From Streptomyces durmitorensis (GTDB lineage: Bacteria; Actinomycetota; Actinomycetes; Streptomycetales; Streptomycetaceae): 64,000 nucleotides of DNA. The stretch's first letter is position 1, and every line of letters starts with the position of its first letter. The position numbers and the translations under genes are program-made. Below are positions 6,671 to 14,350 of the stretch, piece after piece. The stretch lies in assembly GCF_023498005.1 (NCBI RefSeq), contig NZ_CP097289.1, forward strand, positions 2,356,001 to 2,420,000, written 5' to 3'. The notes below the pieces were generated by a model. That model did not search any database and had not been told where the DNA came from. It saw nothing but the letters and a program-made list of their open reading frames with translations.

Positions 6671-8368
6671 ATGGCTGCCACCCCTGAAAAACCCACGACT
6701 GCCGCGCCCCGGCGCAAGGCGAGCCGTCACCGTGGTGAGGGCCAGTGGGCCGTTGGCCACTTCACGCCGCTCAATGGGAACGAACAGTTCAAGAAGGACG
6801 ACGACGGTCTCAATGTGCGGACACGCATTGAGACGATCTACTCCAAGCGCGGGTTCGACTCCATCGACCCGAACGATCTTCGTGGGCGTATGCGCTGGTG
6901 GGGGCTCTACACCCAGCGTCGGCAGGGCATCGACGGCGGCAAGACCGCGATCCTTGAGCCGGAAGAGCTGGACGACGAGTACTTCATGCTGCGGGTGCGG
7001 ATCGACGGCGGACGCCTCACCACCGAGCAGCTGCGCGTCATCGGCGAGATCTCGCAGGAGTTCGCGCGCGGGACCGCCGACCTCACCGACCGGCAGAACG
7101 TGCAGTACCACTGGATCCGCATCGAGGACGTTCCCGAGATCTGGGAGCGGCTCGAAGCCGTGGGGCTCTCCACGACCGAGGCCTGCGGTGACACGCCCCG
7201 CGTCATCCTCGGTTCGCCCGTCGCCGGTGTCGCCGAGAACGAGATCATCGACGGCTCCCCCGCCATCGACGAGATCCAGCGCCGCTTCATCGGCAACCCC
7301 GAGTTCTCGAACCTGCCCCGCAAGTTCAAGACGGCGATCTCCGGGTCGCCCCAGCTCGACGTCGCGCACGAGATCAACGACATCGCGTTCGTCGGCGTCA
7401 ACCACCCCGAGCACGGCCCCGGCTTCGACCTCTGGGTCGGCGGCGGCCTCTCCACCAACCCGAAGCTGGGCGTACGGCTCGGTGCCTGGGTGCCGCTCGA
7501 CGAGGTCCCGGACGTGTACGGCGGTGTCATCGGCATCTTCCGCGACTACGGCTACCGTCGCCTTCGCACCCGCGCCCGCTTGAAGTTCCTCGTCGCCGAC
7601 TGGGGCCCGGAGAAGTTCCGGCAGATCCTTCAGGACGAGTACCTCAAGCGCGAGCTCATCGACGGACCCGCGCCCGAGCAGCCCACCGGCACCTGGCGCG
7701 ACCACCTCGGCGTGCACAAGCAGAAGGACGGCCGCTTCTACGTCGGCTTCGCCCCCCGCGTCGGCCGCGTGGACGGCACGACGCTCACAAAGATCGCCGA
7801 CGTCGCCGCCGCCCACGGCTCGGGCCGCCTCCGCACCACCGCCGAGCAGAAGATGATCGTGCTCGACGTCGAAGAGGCGCAGGTCGAGTCCCTCGTCGCC
7901 GGGCTCGAAGCCCTCGATCTGCGGGTCACTCCCTCCCCCTTCCGGCGCGGCACCATGGCCTGCACCGGCATCGAGTTCTGCAAGCTGGCGATCGTCGAGA
8001 CGAAGGCGCGCGGCGCCTCGCTCATCGACGAACTGGAGCGCCGCATCCCGGAGTTCGACCACCCGATCACCATCAACATCAACGGCTGCCCGAACGCCTG
8101 CGCCCGCATCCAGGTCGCCGACATCGGCCTCAAGGGCCAGCTCGTCCTGGACGACGAAGGCAACCAGGTCGAGGGCTTCCAGGTGCACCTGGGCGGCGCG
8201 CTCGGACTTGAGGCCGGGTTCGGCCGCAAGGTCCGCGGCCTGAAGGTCACTTCGGCCGAGCTGCCCGACTACGTCGAGCGGGTCCTCACGCGCTTCCAGG
8301 AGGAGCGCGCCGACGACGAGCGCTTCGCCACCTGGGTGGCCCGTGCGAGCGAGGAGGCACTGAAGTGA
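6671..8368 (+). CDS. cysI: Assimilatory ferredoxin-type sulfite reductase (siroheme/[4Fe-4S])
   Basis: A 565-residue cytoplasmic enzyme that reduces sulfite to sulfide with six electrons. Two nitrite/sulfite reductase ferredoxin-like half domains flank two siroheme-binding domains. The cluster ligands are visible as C-x5-C (Cys431 and Cys437, in ACTGIEFCKLA) and C-x3-C (Cys473 and Cys477, in NGCPNACARIQ), the second pair bridging to siroheme. TDRQNVQYHWIR near 137-148 is the siroheme-side segment seen in mycobacterial SirA/NirA. The family also includes nitrite reductases; location with cysH, cysC, cysD, cysN and a chelatase makes sulfite the likely substrate. The ATG at 6671 follows AAGGA. 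The stop overlaps the GTG of the next gene, so the two are translationally coupled. Confidence 0.95.
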   Translation: MAATPEKPTTAAPRRKASRHRGEGQWAVGHFTPLNGNEQFKKDDDGLNVRTRIETIYSKRGFDSIDPNDLRGRMRWWGLYTQRRQGIDGGKTAILEPEELDDEYFMLRVRIDGGRLTTEQLRVIGEISQEFARGTADLTDRQNVQYHWIRIEDVPEIWERLEAVGLSTTEACGDTPRVILGSPVAGVAENEIIDGSPAIDEIQRRFIGNPEFSNLPRKFKTAISGSPQLDVAHEINDIAFVGVNHPEHGPGFDLWVGGGLSTNPKLGVRLGAWVPLDEVPDVYGGVIGIFRDYGYRRLRTRARLKFLVADWGPEKFRQILQDEYLKRELIDGPAPEQPTGTWRDHLGVHKQKDGRFYVGFAPRVGRVDGTTLTKIADVAAAHGSGRLRTTAEQKMIVLDVEEAQVESLVAGLEALDLRVTPSPFRRGTMACTGIEFCKLAIVETKARGASLIDELERRIPEFDHPITININGCPNACARIQVADIGLKGQLVLDDEGNQVEGFQVHLGGALGLEAGFGRKVRGLKVTSAELPDYVERVLTRFQEERADDERFATWVARASEEALK

Positions 8369-8544
8369 GCGAACGTGCCGCCCCTTTCTACTGCCCCTAC
8401 TGCGGTGACGAGGACCTGCGCCCGAACGAGACCGGTCACGGCGCATGGGAATGCGCCGCGTGCAATCGAGCCTTCCAGTTGAAGTTCCTCGGGCTCCTCG
8501 CCCAGGGAGTTCAGCGCAGCAGTGGTGGAGGGGAAGAGATATGA
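8365..8544 (+). CDS. Small zinc-ribbon/ferredoxin-like protein of the cysteine operon (CysX-like)
   Basis: This 59-residue gene starts with GTG overlapping the sulfite reductase stop and ends by overlapping the cysH ATG, so it is coupled on both sides. Four cysteines form two C-x2-C pairs (Cys10/Cys13 in FYCPYCGDE and Cys30/Cys33 in WECAACNRAF), the pattern of a zinc ribbon or small rubredoxin-like metal site, followed by a short hydrophobic helix. Corynebacterium glutamicum has a small gene, cysX, at the same place between cysI and cysH, described as ferredoxin-like; this is probably its counterpart. It could deliver electrons or help assemble CysI or CysH. Function is not established. Confidence 0.85.
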   Translation: MSERAAPFYCPYCGDEDLRPNETGHGAWECAACNRAFQLKFLGLLAQGVQRSSGGGEEI

Positions 8545-9254
8545 GAGCCGTTCAGACCCAAGAGCAGCGTACGAACGACGAGTTGAAGGCTCTCGCCGAG
8601 CAGGCCGGGCGGGACCTGGAGGACGCGTCCGCGCTGGAGATCCTCCAGTGGGCCGTCGACACGTTCGGCGAGCGCTTCTGCGTGACCTCCTCCATGGAGG
8701 ACGCCGTCGTCGCCCACCTCGCCTCGCGGGCCCGCCCCGGCGTGGACGTCGTGTTCCTCGACACCGGCTACCACTTCCCCGAGACCATCGGCACCCGTGA
8801 CGCCGTCGCCGCCGTGATGGACGTCAACGTCATCACGCTCACCCCTCGGCAGACGGTCGCCGAGCAGGACGCCGAGTTCGGCGCGAAGCTGCACGACCGG
8901 AACCCCGACCTGTGCTGCGCCATGCGGAAGGTCAAGCCCCTTGAGGAGGGCCTGACTTCGTACGCCGCGTGGGCGACGGGCCTGCGCCGCGACGAGTCCC
9001 CGACCCGGGCCAACACCCCGGTCGTCGGCTGGGACGAGAAGCGCCGGAAGGTCAAGGTCTCCCCGATCGCGCGCTGGACGCAGGACGACGTGGATGCCTA
9101 TGTCCTGGAGCACGGCGTCCTCACCAACCCCCTTCTCATGGACGGTTACGGCTCCGTGGGCTGCGCGCCCTGCACCCGCCGCCTCCTGGAGGGCGAGGAC
9201 GCACGCGCCGGACGCTGGTCGGGCAACGCCAAGACCGAGTGCGGGATCCATTGA
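8541..9254 (+). CDS. cysH: APS reductase (adenylylsulfate reductase, [4Fe-4S] type)
   Basis: A 237-residue cytoplasmic enzyme converting adenylylsulfate to sulfite and AMP with thioredoxin. The PP-loop type fold is seen in VTSSMEDAVVAHLA and FLDTGYHFPET. The paired cysteines Cys125-Cys126 (LCCAMRK) and Cys208/Cys211 (GCAPCTRR) mark the iron-sulfur APS reductase subclass, in contrast to the enterobacterial PAPS reductase that lacks them. The catalytic cysteine is Cys234 in the C-terminal TECGIH. The ATG overlaps the stop of the small upstream gene, and the stop overlaps the cysC ATG (TGATG). Because it uses APS directly, the adjacent APS kinase is not required for cysteine synthesis. Confidence 0.95.
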   Translation: MRAVQTQEQRTNDELKALAEQAGRDLEDASALEILQWAVDTFGERFCVTSSMEDAVVAHLASRARPGVDVVFLDTGYHFPETIGTRDAVAAVMDVNVITLTPRQTVAEQDAEFGAKLHDRNPDLCCAMRKVKPLEEGLTSYAAWATGLRRDESPTRANTPVVGWDEKRRKVKVSPIARWTQDDVDAYVLEHGVLTNPLLMDGYGSVGCAPCTRRLLEGEDARAGRWSGNAKTECGIH

Positions 9255-9850
9255 TGACAGAGCTGACAGGTCCTCAGACGGCGACCGAGCCCCGACACGT
9301 ATCGGAGAAGCACGTGACCACCGGAGCCACCATCTGGCTCACGGGTCTACCCAGCGCGGGCAAGACCACCATCGCCTACGAACTCGCGGGCAAGCTCGGC
9401 GAGGACGGCCACCGCGTCGAGGTGCTCGACGGCGACGAGATCCGCGAGTTCCTCTCGGCGGGCCTCGGCTTCAGCCGCGAGGACCGGCACACGAACGTGC
9501 AGCGCATCGGCTTCGTCGCCGAACTGCTCGCGCGCAACGGCGTGAAGGTCCTGGTGCCGGTGATCGCGCCGTTCGCGGACAGCCGCGAGGCGGTGCGCAA
9601 GCGCCACCAGACGGGCGGCACGCCCTACCTGGAGGTCCACGTGGCCACGCCGGTGGAGGTCTGCTCCGTACGCGACGTGAAGGGTCTGTACGCCAAGCAG
9701 GCGGCCGGCGAGATCTCCGGACTCACGGGCGTCGACGACCCCTACGAGGCACCCGAGTCACCCGATCTGCGCATCGAGTCCCAGGACCAGACCGTGCAGG
9801 AGTCCGCGGCGGCCGTGCGTGCGCTGCTCATCGAAAGGGGTCTGGCATGA
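9254..9850 (+). CDS. cysC: Adenylylsulfate (APS) kinase
   Basis: A 198-residue P-loop kinase phosphorylating APS to PAPS. Walker A is GLPSAGKTT near residues 30-38; the APS-binding segments DGDEIREFLSAGLGFSREDR and NVQRIGFVAELLARNGV follow in the usual order, with the flexible lid VKGLYAKQAAGEISGLTG near 140-157. The first 20 residues are a poorly conserved extension; a GTG at 9314 is an alternative start, but ATG 9254 is coupled to cysH through TGATG. The kinase coexists with an APS-type reductase, so its PAPS product may serve sulfotransferases or regulation. The stop overlaps the cysD start. Confidence 0.92.
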   Translation: MTELTGPQTATEPRHVSEKHVTTGATIWLTGLPSAGKTTIAYELAGKLGEDGHRVEVLDGDEIREFLSAGLGFSREDRHTNVQRIGFVAELLARNGVKVLVPVIAPFADSREAVRKRHQTGGTPYLEVHVATPVEVCSVRDVKGLYAKQAAGEISGLTGVDDPYEAPESPDLRIESQDQTVQESAAAVRALLIERGLA

Positions 9851-10785
9851 CGACCACCGTGGCCACCGTGACCGAGGGGACGGACAGCCCGTACGCACTG
9901 TCCCACCTGGACGCCCTTGAGTCCGAGGCGGTGCACATCTTCCGCGAGGTGGCGGGCGAGTTCGAGCGGCCGGTGATTCTCTTCTCCGGCGGCAAGGACT
10001 CGATCCTCATGCTGCACCTGGCGCTGAAGGCCTTCGCCCCCGCGGCGATTCCCTTCTCCCTCCTGCACGTGGACACCGGGCACAACTTCCCCGAGGTCCT
10101 CGAGTACCGCGACCGCGTGGTCGCCGAGCACGGCCTTCGCCTGCACGTCGCCTCCGTGCAGGACTACATCGACGCGGGCAAGCTGCGCGAGCGCCCCGAC
10201 GGGACGCGCAACCCGCTCCAGACCGTGCCGCTCACCGAGAAGATCCAGAGCGAGAAGTTCGACGCCGTGTTCGGCGGCGGACGCCGGGACGAGGAGAAGG
10301 CCCGCGCCAAGGAGCGCGTCTTCTCCCTGCGGGACGAGTTCTCGCAGTGGGATCCGCGCCGCCAGCGCCCCGAGCTGTGGCAGCTGTACAACGGCCGCCA
10401 CGCTCCCGGCGAGCACGTCCGCGTCTTCCCGATCTCCAACTGGACCGAGCTGGACGTCTGGCAGTACATCGCCCGCGAGGGCATCGAGCTCCCCGAGATC
10501 TACTTCGCGCACGAGCGGGACGTGTTCGCCCGCTCCGGCATGTGGCTGACCGCCGGTGAGTGGGGCGGCCCCAAGGACGAGGAGACGGTGGAGAAGCGGC
10601 TGGTCCGCTACCGCACGGTGGGCGACATGTCCTGCACCGGCGCCGTCGACTCCGACGCCACCACGCTGGACGCCGTCATCGCCGAGATCGCCGCGTCCCG
10701 TCTCACCGAGCGCGGCGCCACCCGCGCCGACGACAAGATGTCCGAGGCCGCGATGGAAGACCGCAAGCGCGAGGGGTACTTCTAA
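9847..10785 (+). CDS. cysD: Sulfate adenylyltransferase subunit 2
   Basis: A 312-residue catalytic subunit of ATP sulfurylase, which with CysN makes APS from sulfate and ATP. The PP-loop motif LFSGGKDSILMLHLA is near residues 41-55, followed by LHVDTGHNFPEVLEYRD, FGGGRRDEEKARAKER and VFPISNWTELDVWQYIARE, all in canonical order; the C-terminus carries DKMSEAAMEDRKREGYF as in other CysD proteins. The ATG overlaps the cysC stop (ATGA). Two bases separate its stop from the cysN start, so the two subunits are produced in a coupled way. Confidence 0.95.
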   Translation: MTTTVATVTEGTDSPYALSHLDALESEAVHIFREVAGEFERPVILFSGGKDSILMLHLALKAFAPAAIPFSLLHVDTGHNFPEVLEYRDRVVAEHGLRLHVASVQDYIDAGKLRERPDGTRNPLQTVPLTEKIQSEKFDAVFGGGRRDEEKARAKERVFSLRDEFSQWDPRRQRPELWQLYNGRHAPGEHVRVFPISNWTELDVWQYIAREGIELPEIYFAHERDVFARSGMWLTAGEWGGPKDEETVEKRLVRYRTVGDMSCTGAVDSDATTLDAVIAEIAASRLTERGATRADDKMSEAAMEDRKREGYF

Positions 10786-10787
10786 AC

Positions 10788-12161
10788 ATGACCAGCACCA
10801 CCGAACCCGACAAGGCGCAGCCGCTCTCCACCGAGCAGCTGTCGGCCACCACCCTGCTGCGGTTCGCCACCGCGGGGTCCGTCGACGACGGCAAGTCCAC
10901 CCTGGTGGGGCGGCTCCTGCACGACTCCAAGTCGGTCCTCACCGACCAGTTGGAGGCCGTGGAGCGCGTCTCGCTGGGCCGTGGCCAGGAGGCGCCCGAC
11001 CTGGCGCTGCTCACCGACGGTCTGCGGGCCGAGCGCGAGCAGGGCATCACCATCGACGTGGCCTACCGCTACTTCGCCACCCCCGCGCGCCGGTTCATCC
11101 TCGCCGACACCCCGGGCCATGTGCAGTACACCCGGAACATGGTCACCGGCGCCTCGACGGCCGACCTCGCCGTGGTTCTCGTCGACGCCCGCAACGGCGT
11201 CATCGAGCAGACCCGCAGGCACGCCGCCGTCGCCGCGCTCCTGCGCGTCCCGCACGTGGTGCTGGCCGTGAACAAGATGGACCTCGTCGCGTACGAGGAG
11301 ACCGTCTTCGCGAAGATCGCCGAGGAATTCACCGCGTACGCCAGTGAGTTGGGCGTCCCGGAGATCACCGCGATCCCGATCTCCGCGCTCGCCGGCGACA
11401 ACGTGGTGGAGCCGTCCTCCAACATGGACTGGTACGGCGGCCCCACGGTCCTTGAGCACCTGGAGACGGTCCCGGTCAGCCACGACCTGACCTCCTGCCA
11501 CGCGCGCCTTCCCGTCCAGTACGTGATCCGCCCGCAGACCGCCGAGCACCCCGACTACCGGGGCTACGCGGGACAGATCGCGGCGGGCACCTTCCGGGTC
11601 GGCGAGACCGTGACCGTGCTTCCCTCGGGCAAGACGTCGAAGATCGCCGGGATCGACCTCCTGGGCGAGCCGGTGGACGTCGCCTGGACGCCGCAGTCCG
11701 TGACGCTGCTCCTGGAGAGCGACATCGACATCGCGCGCGGCGACCTGATCGTGCCGAGCGGTGACCAGCCGCCGATCTCGCAGGACCTCACGGCGACGGT
11801 CTGCCATGTCGCGGACACCGCCCTGGCCGTCGGCCAGCGGGTGCTGCTCAAGCACACCACGCGCACGGTCAAGGCGATCGTCAAGGAGATCCCCTCGCGG
11901 CTCACCCTGGACGACCTCTCCCAGCACCCGGACCCCGGACAGCTGGTCGCCAACGACATCGGCCGCGTCGTCATCCGCACCGCGGAGCCGATCGCGGTCG
12001 ACTCGTACGCCGCGTCGCGCCGCACGGGTTCGTTCCTCCTGATCGACCCGGCGGACGGCACGACGCTCGCCGCGGGCATGGCGGGCGACGCGTTCGCCAC
12101 CGTCTCCGAGCCGGCCGAAGAGGCCGCGCCGGTCGCGGACGAAGAGGGCTGGGACTTCTGA
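10788..12161 (+). CDS. cysN: Sulfate adenylyltransferase subunit 1 (GTPase)
   Basis: A 457-residue elongation-factor-like GTPase that drives sulfate activation by CysD. G1 is AGSVDDGKSTLVGRLL near 26-41, the switch region contains GLRAEREQGITIDVAYRYF, G3 is DTPGHVQYTRNM and G4 is NKMDLV. Beta-barrel domains 2 and 3 follow (RGYAGQIAAGTFRVGETV and LESDIDIARGDLIV). There is no C-terminal CysC fusion, consistent with the separate cysC gene upstream. The last residues are acidic and end in EGWDF. The gap to the next clear gene (12162-12391) holds a possible leader peptide and hairpin. Confidence 0.95.
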   Translation: MTSTTEPDKAQPLSTEQLSATTLLRFATAGSVDDGKSTLVGRLLHDSKSVLTDQLEAVERVSLGRGQEAPDLALLTDGLRAEREQGITIDVAYRYFATPARRFILADTPGHVQYTRNMVTGASTADLAVVLVDARNGVIEQTRRHAAVAALLRVPHVVLAVNKMDLVAYEETVFAKIAEEFTAYASELGVPEITAIPISALAGDNVVEPSSNMDWYGGPTVLEHLETVPVSHDLTSCHARLPVQYVIRPQTAEHPDYRGYAGQIAAGTFRVGETVTVLPSGKTSKIAGIDLLGEPVDVAWTPQSVTLLLESDIDIARGDLIVPSGDQPPISQDLTATVCHVADTALAVGQRVLLKHTTRTVKAIVKEIPSRLTLDDLSQHPDPGQLVANDIGRVVIRTAEPIAVDSYAASRRTGSFLLIDPADGTTLAAGMAGDAFATVSEPAEEAAPVADEEGWDF

Positions 12162-12255
12162 CCATGACCTCGATCGACTACTTCTCGACCTTCGCGAAGG
12201 AGGGCGGCCGCGTCGGCAGCGGCGCCCTCGGCAGCGGTCAGGGCGGGGTGGGGCG

Positions 12256-12354
12256 ATGTGCGTGATGACGTACGCGCACCGCTTGCGCGCCCACACCCCC
12301 CGCGAGTTCGACCTGCGAAGACGAAAACCTGCCGATCTCCCGGCCACGCCCTGA
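12256..12354 (+). CDS. Possible second leader peptide upstream of the ABC importer
   Basis: A 32-codon ORF starts at ATG 12256 behind GGGGTGGGG and encodes a basic peptide (MCVMTYAHRLRAHTPREFDL, then RRRKPADLPATP). Its TGA stop (12352-12354) is exactly the three-base loop of the hairpin CACGCCC-TGA-GGGCGTG. The arrangement is like the leader/hairpin unit ahead of the sulfite reductase gene, and the peptide has an early Cys codon and an Arg-rich REFDLRRRK segment. No homologue can be confirmed from sequence alone, and an overlapping 33-codon ORF (12164-12265) is an alternative. Treat as a candidate. Confidence 0.4.
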   Translation: MCVMTYAHRLRAHTPREFDLRRRKPADLPATP

Positions 12355-12370
12355 GGGCGTGAGAGCCGGG
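12339..12370 (+). promoter_or_regulatory. Hairpin around the candidate leader stop codon
   Basis: CACGCCC (12345-12351) and GGGCGTG (12355-12361) form a perfect 7-bp stem with the stop codon TGA as loop. CCCGG (12339) and CCGGG (12366) can extend it across a small asymmetric internal loop. It ends 6 nt before the GAGAGGA Shine-Dalgarno of the binding-protein gene, where it could act as a partial terminator or a translation switch. Confidence 0.55.
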
Positions 12371-12391
12371 CCAACGAGAGGACCACCTCCC

Positions 12392-13522
12392 GTGCCTGCC
12401 AGCTTCCGCACTCCACGCACCACCGGCCGCCGCCGCGCTCTTGCCGCCGTGGCCGCCCTGCCGCTGTTCGCCGTGGTGCTCACCTCCTGCGGCTACGGAT
12501 CCTCCGCGGACAAGGAGGACGACAAGGCCAAGGTGGCCGCCGGTGCGAAGAAGATCGAGGGCCTGGACGAGGTGAAGATCGGGTACTTCCCGAACCTCAC
12601 GCACGCCACCGCCCTGGTCGGTGACCAGGAGGGCCTGTTCCAGAAGGAACTGGGCGCGACGAAGGCCAAGTACACGCAGTTCAACGCCGGTCCTTCGGAG
12701 ATCGAGGCGCTGAACTCGAAGTCCATCGACATCGGCTGGATCGGCCCGTCGCCCGCGATCAACGGCTACACCAAGTCCCAGGGCAAGAACCTGCGCATCA
12801 TCGGCGGCTCGGCGTCCGGTGGCGTGAAGCTGGTGGTCAACCCGAAGAAGATCAAGTCCCTCGACGACGTCAAGGGCAAGAAGATCGCGACGCCGCAGCT
12901 CGGCAACACCCAGGACGTGGCCTTCCTCAACTGGGTCGCCGAGAAGGGCTGGAAGGTCGACGCGGAGAGCGGCAAGGGCGACGTCTCGGTGGTCCGCTCC
13001 GACAACAAGATCACCCCGGACGCCTACAAGTCCGGCTCCATCGACGGCGCCTGGGTGCCGGAGCCGACCGCGTCGAAGCTGGTCGCCGACGGCGGCAAGG
13101 TGATCCTCGACGAGGCCGACCTGTGGCCGGACAAGAAGTTCGTGATCACGAACATCATCGTGTCGCAGTCGTTCCTCAAGGAGCACCCGAAGGTCGTCGA
13201 GGCGGTCCTGCGCGGTTCGGTGAAGACCAACCAGTGGATCAAGGACAACCCCGACAAGGCGAAGGCCTCCGCCAACGCCGCCCTCAAGGAGGCGTCGGGC
13301 AAGGCGCTGCCCGCCGAGGTCATCGACCCGGCATGGAAGTCCATCCAGACCACGGACGACCCGCTGGCCCGCACCCTCGACTCCGAGGCCAAGCACGCCG
13401 TGAAGGCGGGCCTCCTGGAGAAGCCGAACCTCAAGGGCATCTACGACCTGAAGCCGCTGAACAAGGTCCTCAAGGCCGAGGGCAGGCCCGCTGTCGACGA
13501 CGCCGGTCTCGGCGTCAAGTAA
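12392..13522 (+). CDS. ABC importer substrate-binding lipoprotein (sulfonate/sulfate type)
   Basis: A 376-residue lipoprotein: a basic N-terminus (PRTTGRRR), a hydrophobic stretch and a lipobox LTSC with the lipidated Cys33. The mature part follows the SsuA/TauA-like periplasmic fold: KIGYFPNLTHATALVGDQEG, FNAGPSEIEALNSKSIDIGWIGPSPAINGY, GSASGGVKLVV, and DGAWVPEPTASKLVADGG. Members bind aliphatic sulfonates, taurine, nitrate or related anions. Its operon with sulfate assimilation genes points to a sulfur compound; the exact ligand is open. The GTG start has GAGAGGA about nine bases upstream; the longer in-frame start at 12359 would overlap the hairpin. Confidence 0.9.
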   Translation: MPASFRTPRTTGRRRALAAVAALPLFAVVLTSCGYGSSADKEDDKAKVAAGAKKIEGLDEVKIGYFPNLTHATALVGDQEGLFQKELGATKAKYTQFNAGPSEIEALNSKSIDIGWIGPSPAINGYTKSQGKNLRIIGGSASGGVKLVVNPKKIKSLDDVKGKKIATPQLGNTQDVAFLNWVAEKGWKVDAESGKGDVSVVRSDNKITPDAYKSGSIDGAWVPEPTASKLVADGGKVILDEADLWPDKKFVITNIIVSQSFLKEHPKVVEAVLRGSVKTNQWIKDNPDKAKASANAALKEASGKALPAEVIDPAWKSIQTTDDPLARTLDSEAKHAVKAGLLEKPNLKGIYDLKPLNKVLKAEGRPAVDDAGLGVK

Positions 13523-13558
13523 CCCCGGAATACGACCAGTTCCCAGGAGGTGACGACC

Positions 13559-14350
13559 ATGGCGACGACCACCCTCGCCAAGGCGGCGGAAGACATCACG
13601 GCCGCCCCGCACGCTGCCCGGATCGAGCATGTCTCGAAGTCCTTCGCCACGCCCGCCGGGCAGCAGCTCGTCCTGGACGACATCACGCTCGATGTCGCTC
13701 CTGGCGAGTTCGTCACCCTCCTGGGAGCCTCGGGCTGCGGCAAGTCGACGCTGCTCAACCTGGTGGCCGGGCTCGACAAGCCGTCGGCGGGCGACATCGC
13801 CACCGACGGCCGCCCTGCCCTGATGTTCCAGGAGCACGCGCTGTTCCCGTGGCTGACCGCGGGCAAGAACATCGAGCTCGCCCTGAAGCTGCGCGGTGTC
13901 GCGAAGGCCGAGCGGCGCGAGCGCGCCGAGGAGCTCCTCGGCCTCGTACGGCTCCAAGGGGCGTACGGCAAGCGGGTGCACGAGCTGTCCGGCGGCATGC
14001 GCCAGCGCGTTGCCTTGGCCCGCGCACTCGCGCAGGACAGCAAGATCCTGCTGATGGACGAGCCGTTCGCGGCGCTCGACGCGATCACGCGTGACGTCCT
14101 GCACGACGAGCTGACCCGCATCTGGCGCGAGACCAACGTCTCCGTCCTGTTCGTCACGCACAACGTGCGCGAGGCGGTCCGCCTCGCCGAGCGCGTCGTG
14201 CTCCTCTCGTCGCGTCCGGGCCGGGTGGCGCACGAGTGGCGGGTGGACATCCCCCACCCGCGCCGCATCGAGGACTCCGCCGTGGCGGAACTGTCCGTCG
14301 AGATCACCGAACAACTGCGTGGGGAGATCCGCCGACATGGCCAGCACTGA
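13559..14350 (+). CDS. ABC importer ATP-binding protein (sulfonate/sulfate type)
   Basis: A 263-residue ATPase with Walker A GASGCGKST, Q-loop LMFQEHALFPWLTAG, signature LSGGMRQRVALARAL, Walker B ILLMDEPFAALDA and H-loop VTHNVREAVRLA. It is of the SsuB/TauB/NrtD class. AGGAGG eight bases upstream fixes the start at ATG 13559. Its 3' end overlaps the permease gene by 14 bp. With the lipoprotein upstream and the permease downstream it forms a complete importer embedded in the cysteine operon, probably supplying sulfate or organosulfonates. Confidence 0.95.
   Translation: MATTTLAKAAEDITAAPHAARIEHVSKSFATPAGQQLVLDDITLDVAPGEFVTLLGASGCGKSTLLNLVAGLDKPSAGDIATDGRPALMFQEHALFPWLTAGKNIELALKLRGVAKAERRERAEELLGLVRLQGAYGKRVHELSGGMRQRVALARALAQDSKILLMDEPFAALDAITRDVLHDELTRIWRETNVSVLFVTHNVREAVRLAERVVLLSSRPGRVAHEWRVDIPHPRRIEDSAVAELSVEITEQLRGEIRRHGQH

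Noticed and set aside
6671..8368. Annotation as nitrite reductase
   Set aside because: The fold is shared, but the neighbours are all sulfate-assimilation genes and the leader peptide type is linked to sulfur; sulfite is the better substrate.
12164..12265. 33-codon ORF directly after cysN (MTSIDYFSTF...)
   Set aside because: In-frame and close to cysN but low-complexity in its second half and overlapping the better leader candidate at 12256. Possibly a remnant; not supported enough to call.
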